From positions 35,562 through 99,561 of the forward strand of contig NZ_JAAEAH010000025.1 of NCBI RefSeq assembly GCF_010998615.1: a stretch of DNA of 64,000 nt. The letters are read 5' to 3'. Positions 53,603 through 62,168 of this stretch are shown one piece after another (positions within the stretch are counted from its first letter, which is position 1; each line of letters opens with the position of its first letter). The notes beneath the pieces were generated by a model that was not told where the DNA came from, did not search any database, and worked only from the letters and a program-made list of their open reading frames with translations. This DNA comes from Myxococcus sp. CA023 (GTDB lineage: Bacteria > Myxococcota > Myxococcia > Myxococcales > Myxococcaceae). Position numbers and translations under genes: made by a program.

Positions 53603-54655
53603 ATGAAGAACCGCGCCGTCATCCCCGTAGCCGCGTTGTGCGCCCTGCTGGGTGCGGGCGTGTTCTCATGGTGGAAGGCCCGGGCGACGCCCACGCCGCC
53701 CGGGCCCGCTGTCGCCGCTGTCTCACCGCCGGTGCCCTCCGCGCCGCGCGTGGATACACCGGCGCCGCAACGTGCCGTGCCCACCGCGTCGCCCGCGGAC
53801 ACCACGTCCGCCGCGCCCGCCCTGCCCCCCATGCCGGGCTCGCTCCAGGACACGGAGGAGGATGGCTCGGTGCAGGTGGATGCGTCGGGTCACTTGGTGG
53901 TGTCGGCGGACCTGCGGCGCCTGTTCGACTACTACCTTTCCGCGATGGGCGAGGAAGGGCTGCCCGTCATCCGCGAGCGCATCCTTGCCTCGCTGCGGGC
54001 CAAGAATCTGTCAGCCGCGGCGATGGAGGAAGCCGTGCGCGTGCTGGATGACTACCTGGCGTATCGCGACGCGGCGCGCACCTTCGCGGCGAACCAGCGG
54101 GGCGCGGAGCTGGACGTGGGCGCGCGGCTGGAGTCCCTGCGCGAGCTGCGCCGCGAGCACCTGGGCCCCTGGGCGGAGGGACTCTTCGGTGACGAGGAGC
54201 GGGTGGACGCGGTGTCTGTGGAGCGGATGAAGCTCCAGCAGGACACCACGCTGTCGCCCGAGGAGCGCGAACGCCGCATCGCCGCGCTGGAGGAACAACT
54301 CCCCGCTGAGTACCGCGCCAGCCGAGACGAGGCGCTGCGCCCCCTGCGGCAGCAGGCGGTAGAGCGGGAGCTGGTGGAATCCGGTGCGTCGGCCGAGGAC
54401 CTGCGCCAGCACCGGCTGGCCACCGTGGGCGCGGAGGCCACCGAGCGGCTGGAGGCCATGGACCGCGAGGAGGCCGAGTGGAAGCGGCGGCTGGCGGAGT
54501 TCCGCTCCCGCCGGGAGGCGCTGGGCCAGTCCGAGCCGAACCCCGCCGCGCGTCAGGCCGCCGTGCAGCGGCTGCTGTTCGACTCCTTCACCCCGGAGGA
54601 GCGCTTGCGGGTGGAGGCCCTGGACGCCATCGACGCGGCGTCCGGAGCCCCCTGA
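53603..54655 (+). CDS. lifO: Lipase-specific foldase (lipase chaperone)
   Basis: A 350-residue steric chaperone that folds the lipase in the periplasm. N-terminal membrane anchor about 6-22 (VIPVAALCALLGAGVFSWW), then a variable Pro/Ala-rich linker (about 28-75) and the helical chaperone body. The signature of lipase foldases, RxxFDYxLSxxGE, is present as RRLFDYYLSAMGEEG. Starts 23 bases after the lipase stop, so co-transcription is expected. The gene pair is well known in Pseudomonas and Burkholderia; it is less familiar in Myxococcota. Confidence 0.9.
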   Translation: MKNRAVIPVAALCALLGAGVFSWWKARATPTPPGPAVAAVSPPVPSAPRVDTPAPQRAVPTASPADTTSAAPALPPMPGSLQDTEEDGSVQVDASGHLVVSADLRRLFDYYLSAMGEEGLPVIRERILASLRAKNLSAAAMEEAVRVLDDYLAYRDAARTFAANQRGAELDVGARLESLRELRREHLGPWAEGLFGDEERVDAVSVERMKLQQDTTLSPEERERRIAALEEQLPAEYRASRDEALRPLRQQAVERELVESGASAEDLRQHRLATVGAEATERLEAMDREEAEWKRRLAEFRSRREALGQSEPNPAARQAAVQRLLFDSFTPEERLRVEALDAIDAASGAP

Positions 54656-54673
54656 GCCTCACAGCGCCGAGGT

Positions 54674-54693
54674 GTGAGCAGGCGGGTGCTCAC
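54674..54693. terminator. Hairpin between foldase and GFA genes
   Basis: Stem GTGAGCA/TGCTCAC with loop GGCGGG, in the 34-base convergent gap after the foldase stop; it overlaps the end of the opposite GFA gene. No T-run. Confidence 0.4.
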
Positions 54694-55088
54694 TTCCCAG
54701 GGAAGGTGTCGTACTCCACGAGGCCCGGAGTGATGTCGTAGTAGTCCCCCTTGCTGCCCAGGTAGATGTGCGCCTTCTCGCGGATGCCGGTGGGCGACTC
54801 CAACGTCCCGGCGCAAATCGACATCTTCGCGGAAGGCGCTTCATCGAACAGCACACTGGAACCGCACTCGACGCAGAAGCCGCGCCGCACCGTGGGCGAG
54901 ACGGTGTGCCATTTGAGACCGTGCGCCTCCGTGAGCCGGAAGCCATCCCGGTCCACGGCCGCATAGGCCCCGACGTGCCCATGCCATTTGCGACACTTCG
55001 AGCAATGGCAGTACGTCACCGCCGTCAGCGGCGCGCTCACCTCATACCGCACCGCTCCGCAAAAGCAGCCACCCGTGTTCTTGTTCAT
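54690..55088 (-). CDS. GFA-domain zinc protein
   Basis: A 132-residue protein of the glutathione-dependent formaldehyde-activating enzyme-like family. The zinc ligands appear in order: GGCFCGAVRYEV, YCHCSKCRKW, and FCVECGSSVLF. The family binds zinc; formaldehyde activity is shown for only a few members, so the role here is open. The length fits the family. No nearby glutathione gene. Confidence 0.88.
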   Translation of the reverse strand: MNKNTGGCFCGAVRYEVSAPLTAVTYCHCSKCRKWHGHVGAYAAVDRDGFRLTEAHGLKWHTVSPTVRRGFCVECGSSVLFDEAPSAKMSICAGTLESPTGIREKAHIYLGSKGDYYDITPGLVEYDTFPGK

Positions 55089-55143
55089 GCGCTCGTTCTA
55101 CGACACACGCCACCAGCGAGCGCGCGAAATTCATGAGCCGGGT

Positions 55144-55716
55144 TCAATCGTCATCATCATCGTCATCGTAGTCCCCGCCCAAGAAGCCAGCGGCCCGCTC
55201 CGGCGACGGCACGTTGAAGGTGCAGGTCAATTCACTGCCATCCCTGTAACGATAGACGTAGCGGCCCGCGGCCAAGTCATCATTCACCGCGTCCAGGGTC
55301 ACCGAGCCCGCCACCGGCGCGCCCGTCGTTACGGGAAAGCCCGTCGTCGAGTGTGTCGCCACGCTGGCGAGCCAGTCCACCACCAGCGAGTCCGCCGCCG
55401 GCACCAGCCGCTGCCCGTCCTCGTTGGCCAACGCCACCGTCACCGGCCCGCCGCTGACGACAGCCCCATTCACGAGCCGGATGTCCACGCCGAACCTCGT
55501 CATACCCGCGGCGCCCTTGGGGTCGTAGCTCAGGTCAATCCAGGTGCCGTGCTGCCCATTCCCGCCGGAGCCATTGCGGATCCACCGGGACATTTCTCCA
55601 TCGATGGGCCATTTCACACGGGTGCCCAGGAGGGTGCCTTGGCATTCCCCCGTGGCTTCAGTACCGCAAGCCGAGGTGAGCAGGGCGATGGCAATGATTG
55701 GAATGACGACACGCAT
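55144..55716 (-). CDS. Lipoprotein with polyaspartate C-terminus
   Basis: A 190-residue lipoprotein; signal MRVVIPIIAIALLTSAC. Possible starts at 55731, 55740 and 55743 add an uncharged N-terminus and have no better ribosome site. The mature part has beta-strand-like segments (GTWIDLSYDPKGAAG, VNGAVVSGGPVTVAL, ELTCTFNVPSP) with two Cys near its ends. It ends in GGDYDDDDDDD, seven consecutive Asp encoded by ATC/GTC-type triplets on the plus strand. The tail could bind calcium; that is inference. Function unknown. Confidence 0.72.
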   Translation of the reverse strand: MRVVIPIIAIALLTSACGTEATGECQGTLLGTRVKWPIDGEMSRWIRNGSGGNGQHGTWIDLSYDPKGAAGMTRFGVDIRLVNGAVVSGGPVTVALANEDGQRLVPAADSLVVDWLASVATHSTTGFPVTTGAPVAGSVTLDAVNDDLAAGRYVYRYRDGSELTCTFNVPSPERAAGFLGGDYDDDDDDD

Positions 55717-56059
55717 TGAAAATAGAGGCATGGGCGTCATCATAGATGCGACCGCCAGTCCTTCCACAAAGCCCCCCAGCCGACGTCTCCCATCTTGGAT
55801 GACACATTGCACCATGACGACCGCAAGGGATTGCCTCTCACGGCTTGTCCCCGCCCCCGGGCCGTTCGTCCCCACCGGCGTGCAAGGCATCCCTTTCGCC
55901 CGGTAGCCTTTCGCACAATGCACGAGCAGGAAGCCGAAACGCCCACCGAGGTCGCGCCCCTTCCAGTCCAGTCCAGGCCCAGCTCGCCGAAGCCCGGCTC
56001 CAGGCGCTCGGCGCGCAGTGGGTGAGTCCGCGCGCGAATCCTGAGATAGTCGTCCCCGC

Positions 56060-56521
56060 ATGAAAATCTGGGTCGATGCCGATGCCTGCCCGGGCCCCGT
56101 CCGGGACATCATCCTGCGTGCTGGCCAGCGCGTGAAGGTTCACACCGTCTTCGTGGCCAACCGCGCGCTCTCCCTGCCACGGCTGGCCTATGTCTCCAGC
56201 GTGCAGGTGGGCGCGGGCCTCGACGTCGCGGACCAGCACATCGCCCAGCAGGCGCAGCCGGGGGACCTGGCCGTCACCCAGGACATTCCGCTCGCCGCGC
56301 TGCTGGTGCCCAAGGGCGTCGTGGTGCTGGACCCGCGCGGAGAGGTCTTCACCGAGGAAAACGTCGCCGAGCGGCTCTCCGTCCGGAACTTCATGCAGGA
56401 GCTTCGGGAGAGCGGCGTGACGACCGGAGGCCCGGACGGCTACTCGGCACAGGACCGACAGCAGTTCGCCGCCGCCCTGGACCGCGAGCTGACCCGGCTG
56501 GTGAAAGCGGAGCCCAAGTAA
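56060..56521 (+). CDS. YaiI/YqxD family protein (UPF0178)
   Basis: A 153-residue protein of the UPF0178/DUF188 family. The family signature WVDADACPGPVRDI is at the N-terminus, with the three Asp/Glu that lie in a PIN-like active site, and AVTQDIPLAALLV with GVVVLDPRGEVFT later. Predicted to be a small nuclease-like protein; no activity is proven. ATG 56060 lacks a ribosome site; GATAGT-like sequence lies upstream. Confidence 0.9.
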   Translation: MKIWVDADACPGPVRDIILRAGQRVKVHTVFVANRALSLPRLAYVSSVQVGAGLDVADQHIAQQAQPGDLAVTQDIPLAALLVPKGVVVLDPRGEVFTEENVAERLSVRNFMQELRESGVTTGGPDGYSAQDRQQFAAALDRELTRLVKAEPK

Positions 56522-56592
56522 AATTCGTCCAATCCCTCCGAGCGCGGCGGAGGCATCATCCTGGCATCCACACCCAGCCGGGAAGGTACTCC

Positions 56593-57072
56593 ATGAACGA
56601 CAAGAACCCGTCCTCCTCCGCCGCGACGCTCCCCGAGGGCCCCCGCCTCTCCCTGGCCCTGGTGACGAAGGACGCGCCCGCCGCGCTCGACTTCTACACA
56701 CGGGCCTTCGGCGCCCAGGAGAAGTACCGGCTCACCGAGCCAAGCGGGCGCGTGGGCCACGCGGAGATGGACCTGGGCGGCGTGACGCTGATGCTCGCGG
56801 ACGAATACCCGGAGTACGACATCCTGAGCCCCCAGAGCCGCGGGGGCACGACATGCTCGCTGAACCTCCGGGTGGATGACGTGGACGCCGCCGCCCAGCG
56901 CGCCATCGACGCGGGCGCCACCTTGGAGCGCCCCATCCAGGACGAGTTCTACGGCGATCGCTCGGCGCACCTGAGAGATCCATTCGGCCATCGCTGGGCC
57001 CTCAACGCCCGCATCGAGAACGTGTCCCCCGAGGAGATGCAGCGCCGCTTCACGCAGATGTTCCAGGGCTGA
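56593..57072 (+). CDS. VOC-family protein (PhnB-like)
   Basis: A 159-residue VOC (glyoxalase/dioxygenase fold) protein. It has the two beta-alpha-beta modules typical of PhnB/glyoxalase-like proteins: ALDFYTRAFGAQEKYRLTEPSG and GGTTCSLNLRVDDVDAAAQRA, followed by DRSAHLRDPFGHRWALNARI with the family DPFGH motif. Putative small-molecule-binding or isomerase; substrate unknown. A TACTCC-type ribosome site is not visible. It is convergent with the winged-helix gene, nine bases away. Confidence 0.88.
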   Translation: MNDKNPSSSAATLPEGPRLSLALVTKDAPAALDFYTRAFGAQEKYRLTEPSGRVGHAEMDLGGVTLMLADEYPEYDILSPQSRGGTTCSLNLRVDDVDAAAQRAIDAGATLERPIQDEFYGDRSAHLRDPFGHRWALNARIENVSPEEMQRRFTQMFQG

Positions 57073-57081
57073 GGCTCTGGC

Positions 57082-58350
57082 CTACGTCCCCAGCGACTTC
57101 ACGAAGTCCGCGCGCTTCTGCACGGAGTCCTCGTTATCCAGGCTGAAGCTGCGCGCGAGGCTGAAGTCCTCTCGAAGGAACGTGGCTGTGTCATCGGCCA
57201 GGGCCTGCACGGCCTTGCGCCGCTTGGGCGCCAGCGGCTCGAAGGTGTGGAACACCACGTCGTCCGCCTTCGGGTCGAACTCCCACAGCCCCACCAGCCG
57301 CTCCGCATCCAGCACGGGGCGGACGAAGATGTGGGCGGCCTCGCCCAGGGTGCCACCCTTGGCGGAGCCCCACGTCGGAACCTCGATGCCATGGTGCTTG
57401 GGGTCCGTCACCCAGGCGGGCCCGCCATGCGACGAGACATACAGGTCATGCGCGGGCAGCAGGGACACGGACGTGGCCGCGGGGACCTTCTCTCGCAAAT
57501 CAGCCAGGACGTCCTCGGGCACATAGGCCGCCTCCGAGTACCCTTCCACGGCCACCGGCACCAGCCCCGCCCGCGCCACGGCCGCCTTCGCGTCCCGCTG
57601 CGAGAAGGCCGACCACGCCGCGAAGTCCTCCACCGTCGCCGGACCGAACTGGCGGAAGAAGATGGCCGCCAGCCGCGCGTTGCGCTCCTCCGCCGCCGCG
57701 GGCACCTTGGCCCCGGTGAAGGGGTTGCGAGCCGTCAGCCGCCAGAGGTAGCGCTCCGTATCCAGCCGCCCGCCCTCGGTGCGGCGCTCCACCTTGCCCT
57801 CGAACTCCAGGTGGCGCAGCGCGGGCGGCAGCGTCGAGGACAGGCCCACCTTCTTGCCCACCTCGCCCAGGCTGCGCACCACGCCCGCGGGCATCGCCTT
57901 GCGCAGCGCGTCCGTGGACAGCGGCCCCTTGCGCAGCGCCACCAGCGCGGCCTCGGCCACGTCCGCCAGTTCCTTCGCGTCCAGGCCCACCTTCTCGTGC
58001 TCGCGGTCGGCCCGCTTGCGGTACGCCTCCTCGGCCACGCGCATCACCAGGGGCACGTGGGCGCGAGGCACCAGGTAGATGCAGCCACGCACCGCGGGAA
58101 TCACCTGGAGCTGGGACGCCTCCGCCGCCGCGTCCAGGTCCGCCCGCCGCAGCCCCGGCGCTCGGGCCCGCACCGCCAGGTACACGTCCACGCCTCCCAG
58201 CGTCCGCACCCAGCCAGTCGCAGCGACCACCTCTTCCAGGCGCCCCTTCAGCGGCTCCGCGAGCCCCTGCGTCCGCAGCCAGTGCGCACGGGCGCGGGCC
58301 AGGGTGATGCTCAGAGCGGAATCAGCGGATGCGGCGGCCTTGCGAGCCAT
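57082..58350 (-). CDS. Winged-helix DNA-binding (HTH_42/DUF1006) protein
   Basis: A 422-residue cytoplasmic protein of the HTH_42 family, related to AlkX/AlkZ-type proteins. It has tandem winged-helix modules, e.g. TLARARAHWLRTQGL, SLEEV-like motif (SLGEVGKKVGLSS), ARLAAIFFRQFGPATVEDFAAWSAFS and the C-terminal RLVGLWEFDPKADDVVFHTFEPL. AlkZ uses a QxQ motif to excise crosslinked bases; I cannot see that motif here, so glycosylase activity is uncertain. It diverges from the phosphoglycerate mutase gene. Confidence 0.82.
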   Translation of the reverse strand: MARKAAASADSALSITLARARAHWLRTQGLAEPLKGRLEEVVAATGWVRTLGGVDVYLAVRARAPGLRRADLDAAAEASQLQVIPAVRGCIYLVPRAHVPLVMRVAEEAYRKRADREHEKVGLDAKELADVAEAALVALRKGPLSTDALRKAMPAGVVRSLGEVGKKVGLSSTLPPALRHLEFEGKVERRTEGGRLDTERYLWRLTARNPFTGAKVPAAAEERNARLAAIFFRQFGPATVEDFAAWSAFSQRDAKAAVARAGLVPVAVEGYSEAAYVPEDVLADLREKVPAATSVSLLPAHDLYVSSHGGPAWVTDPKHHGIEVPTWGSAKGGTLGEAAHIFVRPVLDAERLVGLWEFDPKADDVVFHTFEPLAPKRRKAVQALADDTATFLREDFSLARSFSLDNEDSVQKRADFVKSLGT

Positions 58351-58519
58351 GGTGTCTCCTCCTCCGTTCCCTCTAGTGCGATGGGCCCCGGCGCCACCAG
58401 GGGCACCGCGTGCGAAACCAGCCTGAACGGAGCGAGAGACTGTAGAGCCAGGAACGCCCGGCCCCGGGTGAACGCGTACACCCCTGGCCGCCCCAGGGCT
58501 TCCGGATTACCTGGAGGCC

Positions 58520-59128
58520 ATGCCTACCCTCGTCCTCGTCCGACACGGTCAGTCGCTGTGGAATCAAGAGAACCGCTTCACCGGCCTCGTCGACGTCCCC
58601 CTCACCGACCAGGGGCGCCAGGAGGCCCGGCGCGCGGCGGAGGCGCTGAAAGGGATGAAGTTCGACGTCGCCTATACGTCAGCGCTCATCCGGGCGCAGG
58701 AGACGCTGTCCATCCTCCTGGACTCGTTGGGACAGCAGGTACCCACCATCCGGGACGCCGCCCTCAACGAGCGCAACTACGGCGACCTGCAGGGACTCAA
58801 CAAGGCGGACGCCGCGAAGCGTTGGGGGGACGCGCAAATCAAGAAGTGGCGCCGCTCCTTCGACGTGCCGCCCCCCAACGGCGAGTCCCTGGAGATGACG
58901 GCGAAGCGCGTGTTGCCCTTCTATGAGCGCGCCATCGCCGGGGACCTGCGACTGGGGAAGAACGTGCTGGTGGTGGCCCACGGCAACTCCAACCGTTCCC
59001 TGGTGATGAAGCTAGACAACCTCACGGGGGAGCAGGTGGTGGGGCTGGAGCTGGCCACCGGGGTGCCACTCGTCTACGAGATGTCGCCGGACGGCGAGGT
59101 GCTGTCCAAGCGCACCGCGTCCCCCTGA
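58520..59128 (+). CDS. gpmA: Phosphoglycerate mutase (cofactor-dependent)
   Basis: A 202-residue histidine-phosphatase-fold enzyme of glycolysis that interconverts 3- and 2-phosphoglycerate. The phospho-His is in [25 protein letters not shown] matches the dPGM family, and [18 protein letters not shown] provides the second catalytic His. It is somewhat shorter than Escherichia coli GpmA (about 250 residues). A related acid phosphatase cannot be fully excluded, but the ERNYGDL motif favours a mutase. Confidence 0.9.
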   Translation: MPTLVLVRHGQSLWNQENRFTGLVDVPLTDQGRQEARRAAEALKGMKFDVAYTSALIRAQETLSILLDSLGQQVPTIRDAALNERNYGDLQGLNKADAAKRWGDAQIKKWRRSFDVPPPNGESLEMTAKRVLPFYERAIAGDLRLGKNVLVVAHGNSNRSLVMKLDNLTGEQVVGLELATGVPLVYEMSPDGEVLSKRTASP

Positions 59129-59142
59129 CGCAGGTGAAGGCA

Positions 59143-59166
59143 CAGGGGGGCTACCCATCCCCCCTG
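59143..59166 (+). terminator. GC-rich hairpin after gpmA
   Basis: Stem CAGGGGGG/CCCCCCTG with eight-base loop, 15 bases after the gpmA stop. No T-run follows, yet the position fits termination. Confidence 0.5.
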
Positions 59167-59323
59167 GAGTCATGGGATACGCACGGCGGCGCGAGGACGG
59201 CTCATACCGTTCCAGGGGGAACTTCCGTGGTCCGGAGGCAGGCTGCACGCCCTACCGCGTCCGGTTGAATGTAACCGGCCCCGGCGCGTCAGATGCTTCG
59301 AGCACATGAAAGGACGCTCCCCC

Positions 59324-59992
59324 ATGAAGGCCCTGATCACCTCCCTCGCTCTCCTCTTCGCCCTTCCCTCCCTGGATGCCCACGCCCAGGCGGAGATGCG
59401 CCGTCCGCACGGTCCGCCGCCGGGCCAGCCCATGCCGCAGCCGCACCATCCGCAGCAGCCCAACTACCCGCCGCAGCACACCGGCAGCCAGGTGGTGGTG
59501 GACCGGCGGGAGTTGAACGAGCGCCTGGACCGGCTGGAGAGGCTGCTGAAGGATGCCGAGCAGCGGATGAACCGGCAGGAGCGCAACAAGTTCCGCAACG
59601 CCAAGGAGACGCTGAACTCCGTGCAGGACCTGGTGAACAGGGCGCCGCTGCTGGCCACCGTCTTCCCGCCGCCGGCGCCGACGCCGCCCCCGCAGCCGGC
59701 GGTGCGGCCCATCTCGGACAGCGAGCTGCGCCGCATCCACTCTTCCATCTCCCTGCAGACCTTCGCCGAGGACAAGATGCGCGTGCTCGTCTCGGCGGCC
59801 CAGCACCACTACTTCCTGGTCTCCCAGGTGGGCCAGCTCCTGGGCAACTTCCAGTTCACCCAGGACAAGCTGGCCGTGGTGCGCGAGCTGGAGCCGTACA
59901 TCCTGGACCCGCAGAACGGCCACATGCTCTACAGCCACTTCTCCTTCTCCAGCGACAAGAAGCGGCTGGAGGACATTCTCTCGCAGCACTGA
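59324..59992 (+). CDS. Secreted DUF4476 protein
   Basis: A 222-residue exported protein. Signal peptide MKALITSLALLFALPSLDAHA. A Pro/His-rich stretch (about 27-55) is followed by a coiled helix (RRELNERLDRLERLLKDAE). The C-terminal 90 residues match DUF4476: FAEDKMRVLVSAAQ, HYFLVSQVGQLLGNFQFTQDK, then HMLYSHFSFSSDKKRLEDIL. DUF4476 is frequent in Myxococcota and Bacteroidota; function unknown. An AGGA lies nine bases upstream of ATG 59324; the ATG at 59306 was not chosen. Confidence 0.85.
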   Translation: MKALITSLALLFALPSLDAHAQAEMRRPHGPPPGQPMPQPHHPQQPNYPPQHTGSQVVVDRRELNERLDRLERLLKDAEQRMNRQERNKFRNAKETLNSVQDLVNRAPLLATVFPPPAPTPPPQPAVRPISDSELRRIHSSISLQTFAEDKMRVLVSAAQHHYFLVSQVGQLLGNFQFTQDKLAVVRELEPYILDPQNGHMLYSHFSFSSDKKRLEDILSQH

Positions 59993-60026
59993 GCCGCGCG
60001 GGCAGACACGTAGACAGCAGGACTCC

Positions 60027-60057
60027 GGGCGTCGCGGGAAGTGCTCCCGCGGCGCCC
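60027..60057. terminator. Bidirectional hairpin between DUF4476 and hemerythrin genes
   Basis: A 13-bp stem with one T-G wobble, GGGCGTCGCGGGA against TCCCGCGGCGCCC, loop AGTGC. It stands midway in the 73-base gap between two convergent genes, so it can stop both transcripts. Confidence 0.65.
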
Positions 60058-60065
60058 GTCGCGCG

Positions 60066-60644
60066 CTAGAACGAGCACACCGGTCCGCGCGGGAAGAGAC
60101 GTCCCGCCGGGACGGGCGCGAAGGCGCGCTCCATGGCCTCCGCGGCCTCCGCCAGCGAGCCATGCGACGCCTCGATTCGGGCGAAGCGCGTCCGCATCCG
60201 GTCCAGGATTCCCGCGGGTAGCAGCCGCCGCGCCATGGGGAACACCTGTGCCTCCTCCACCCCGGTGTGCCCCCGGTACAACCGCAGCCAGTCGTCGGCC
60301 GCGTCGAGCATGCGCGAGGGGTCCGTCTCCCCGCCACGCAGCATCGCCTCCGCCGCGCAGAGCATGGCCACCGCGTGCTCGCTGCCAGTGCCGTGCTCGC
60401 CGGACACCTGGGCCAGCAGCCCGGGCGCCAGCGGCAGCCGGTGCGCCACCATCGTCTGGAAGAGCACCATCTCCTTCGCGTGGTGGCTGCCATCAACGAA
60501 GGTGAGGAAGAAGTTCGCGGCGCGCAGGAAGAGCGAGGCCGAGACGAACTCCCCATCGCGGCCCTTCGCCACCGACCGCTCCAGGACCTCCAGCACACGC
60601 TGGATGTGGCGGTGCTCCTGGTTCAACACGTCCAATGCATCCAT
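60066..60644 (-). CDS. Hemerythrin-like (HHE) domain protein
   Basis: A 192-residue four-helix protein with iron-ligand-like histidines and glutamates: LNQEHRHIQRVLEVLE, DGSHHAKEMVLFQTM, and HTGVEEAQVFPMARRLL. HHE domains bind a di-iron centre and sense or store oxygen or nitric oxide. The gene is 11 bases downstream of hemN and likely in the same operon, so a role in oxygen or redox response linked to heme synthesis is plausible. ATG 60642-60644. Confidence 0.85.
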   Translation of the reverse strand: MDALDVLNQEHRHIQRVLEVLERSVAKGRDGEFVSASLFLRAANFFLTFVDGSHHAKEMVLFQTMVAHRLPLAPGLLAQVSGEHGTGSEHAVAMLCAAEAMLRGGETDPSRMLDAADDWLRLYRGHTGVEEAQVFPMARRLLPAGILDRMRTRFARIEASHGSLAEAAEAMERAFAPVPAGRLFPRGPVCSF

Positions 60645-60655
60645 GACCGACCCCT

Positions 60656-62029
60656 TCACACCGTGCGGGAAAAGCGGGGGCGCTCCGTCCCCGCGAGATA
60701 CGCGTCGAACACCATGGCCACATTGCGGACGAAGAGTCGCCCCATGGGCGTCAGCTCCAGCTGCGAGCCGGTGCGCGTCACCAAGCCGTCGTCCTCGAAC
60801 GCGCGCAGCCGCTCCAACTCCGGCGCGAAGTAGTCGGCGCCGTCCGGCCCCAAATCCACCCAGAAATTGCACATGAGCCGGGTGATGACCGCTCGGCGGC
60901 GCTGGTCGTCCGCTGTCAGCGACAGGCCCCGCTCCGTGGCCAGGCAGCCCTGGGAGACGCGCTCGTAGTAGCGCGGCAGCGCGCGGACGTTCTGCGCATA
61001 CGCGCCGTCCACGTCGCTGATGCCGGTGCTGCCAATGGCCACCACGTCCGACGCGGCCTTGACGGTGTAGCCCTGGAAGTTGCGGCCCAACCGGCGCTCG
61101 GCCTGCGCGCGCGCCAGCTCGTCCTCGGGCACCGCGAAGTGGTCCATGCCGATGGGCCGGTAGCCCGCGGAGACAAAGGCCGCGTAGGCGGAGCGGAACA
61201 ACTCCAGCTTGGCGCGCCCGCTTGGAATGGCCTCCGCGGGCATGCGTCGCTGGTGCTTCAGCACTTCGGGCATGAACGCGAAGGAGTAGACGGCCAGCCG
61301 GTCCGGCCGCATCGACAACACCGTGTCCAGCGTACGGGCCCACCCCACGGCGTCCTGGTGCGGCAGACCGTAGATGAGGTCGAAGTTCACGCCCTTGAAG
61401 CCCAGCTTCCGAGCGTGCTCCAGCAGCGCCCGCGTCTCCTCCGGGGACTGGATGCGGTTGGTGACCTCCTGCACGCGCGCGTCGAAGTCCTGCAGGCCCA
61501 TGGACACGCGGTTGAAGCCCAGGCTCCGAAGCAGCGTGAGCTGGCCGGGCGTCGTCACGGCCGGGTGGATTTCGATGGCCACCTCCGCGTCCGACGCGAT
61601 GCGGAAGCGACGGGTGAGCGCCGTCCACAGCCGTTCGAGCTGCCGCTCATCCAGGAAGGTGGGCGTACCGCCACCCCAGTGAATCTGGGACAAGGAGCGC
61701 CGCCAGCCGAGCCGCTGCACCACCAGGTCCAGCTCCATCTCCAGATGGTCGATGTACTGGTCCGCCGCGGCCCGGTCCCGGCTGATGACGACGTTGCAGC
61801 CGCAGTACCAGCAGAGACTGCGGCAGAAGGGCAGGTGCACATAGAGCGACAGCGGCTCGGCGTGCTCCCGGGAGCCTGCATGCTCGAGCCGCTCCACCAG
61901 ATGCTCCGGACCGAAGTCCTTCCGCCACTCGGGCGCCGTGGGGTAGCTGGTGTAGCGAGGGCCGGAGACGTCGTACCGGCTCAGCAGGGCTTCGGGTGGC
62001 GTGGGGACTTCCTGGCGGGGGGGCTCCAT
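60656..62029 (-). CDS. hemN: Oxygen-independent coproporphyrinogen III oxidase
   Basis: A 457-residue radical SAM enzyme that decarboxylates coproporphyrinogen III to protoporphyrinogen IX in anaerobic heme synthesis. Cluster motif CRSLCWYCGC (CX3CX2C plus the extra Cys of HemN) within YVHLPFCRSLCWYCGC. Other blocks: SQIHWGGGTPTFL, RVSMGLQDFDARVQE, GFKGVNFDLIYGLP and the C-terminal RLMCNFWVDL domain. Length is as for HemN. The start has the RYDVSGPRYTSYPTAPEW region of HemN close to the N-terminus. Operon with the hemerythrin gene. Confidence 0.93.
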   Translation of the reverse strand: MEPPRQEVPTPPEALLSRYDVSGPRYTSYPTAPEWRKDFGPEHLVERLEHAGSREHAEPLSLYVHLPFCRSLCWYCGCNVVISRDRAAADQYIDHLEMELDLVVQRLGWRRSLSQIHWGGGTPTFLDERQLERLWTALTRRFRIASDAEVAIEIHPAVTTPGQLTLLRSLGFNRVSMGLQDFDARVQEVTNRIQSPEETRALLEHARKLGFKGVNFDLIYGLPHQDAVGWARTLDTVLSMRPDRLAVYSFAFMPEVLKHQRRMPAEAIPSGRAKLELFRSAYAAFVSAGYRPIGMDHFAVPEDELARAQAERRLGRNFQGYTVKAASDVVAIGSTGISDVDGAYAQNVRALPRYYERVSQGCLATERGLSLTADDQRRRAVITRLMCNFWVDLGPDGADYFAPELERLRAFEDDGLVTRTGSQLELTPMGRLFVRNVAMVFDAYLAGTERPRFSRTV

Positions 62030-62119
62030 CTCACCGCTTCACCATTCCAAGCCTCGTGCCAAGCTCATCCAAGACGGGGATGAGGAGGAAGTCACGCAGG
62101 CCTTGCGGCCCCATCCACC

Positions 62120-62142
62120 CACGGCGCACCCCCTGCGCCGTG
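62120..62142. terminator. Hairpin between hemN and ccoG
   Basis: Perfect 9-bp stem CACGGCGCA/TGCGCCGTG with CCCCC loop, 27 bases past the ccoG stop (reading minus strand) and before hemN. No T-run. Possible terminator or attenuating structure. Confidence 0.45.
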
Positions 62143-62168
62143 GCGCCCCTGACCGGGGGAACCTTGCC

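Noticed and set aside
57082..58350. Calling the winged-helix protein an AlkZ DNA glycosylase
   Set aside because: The QxQ active-site motif was not found by eye; only the wider HTH_42 family is supported.
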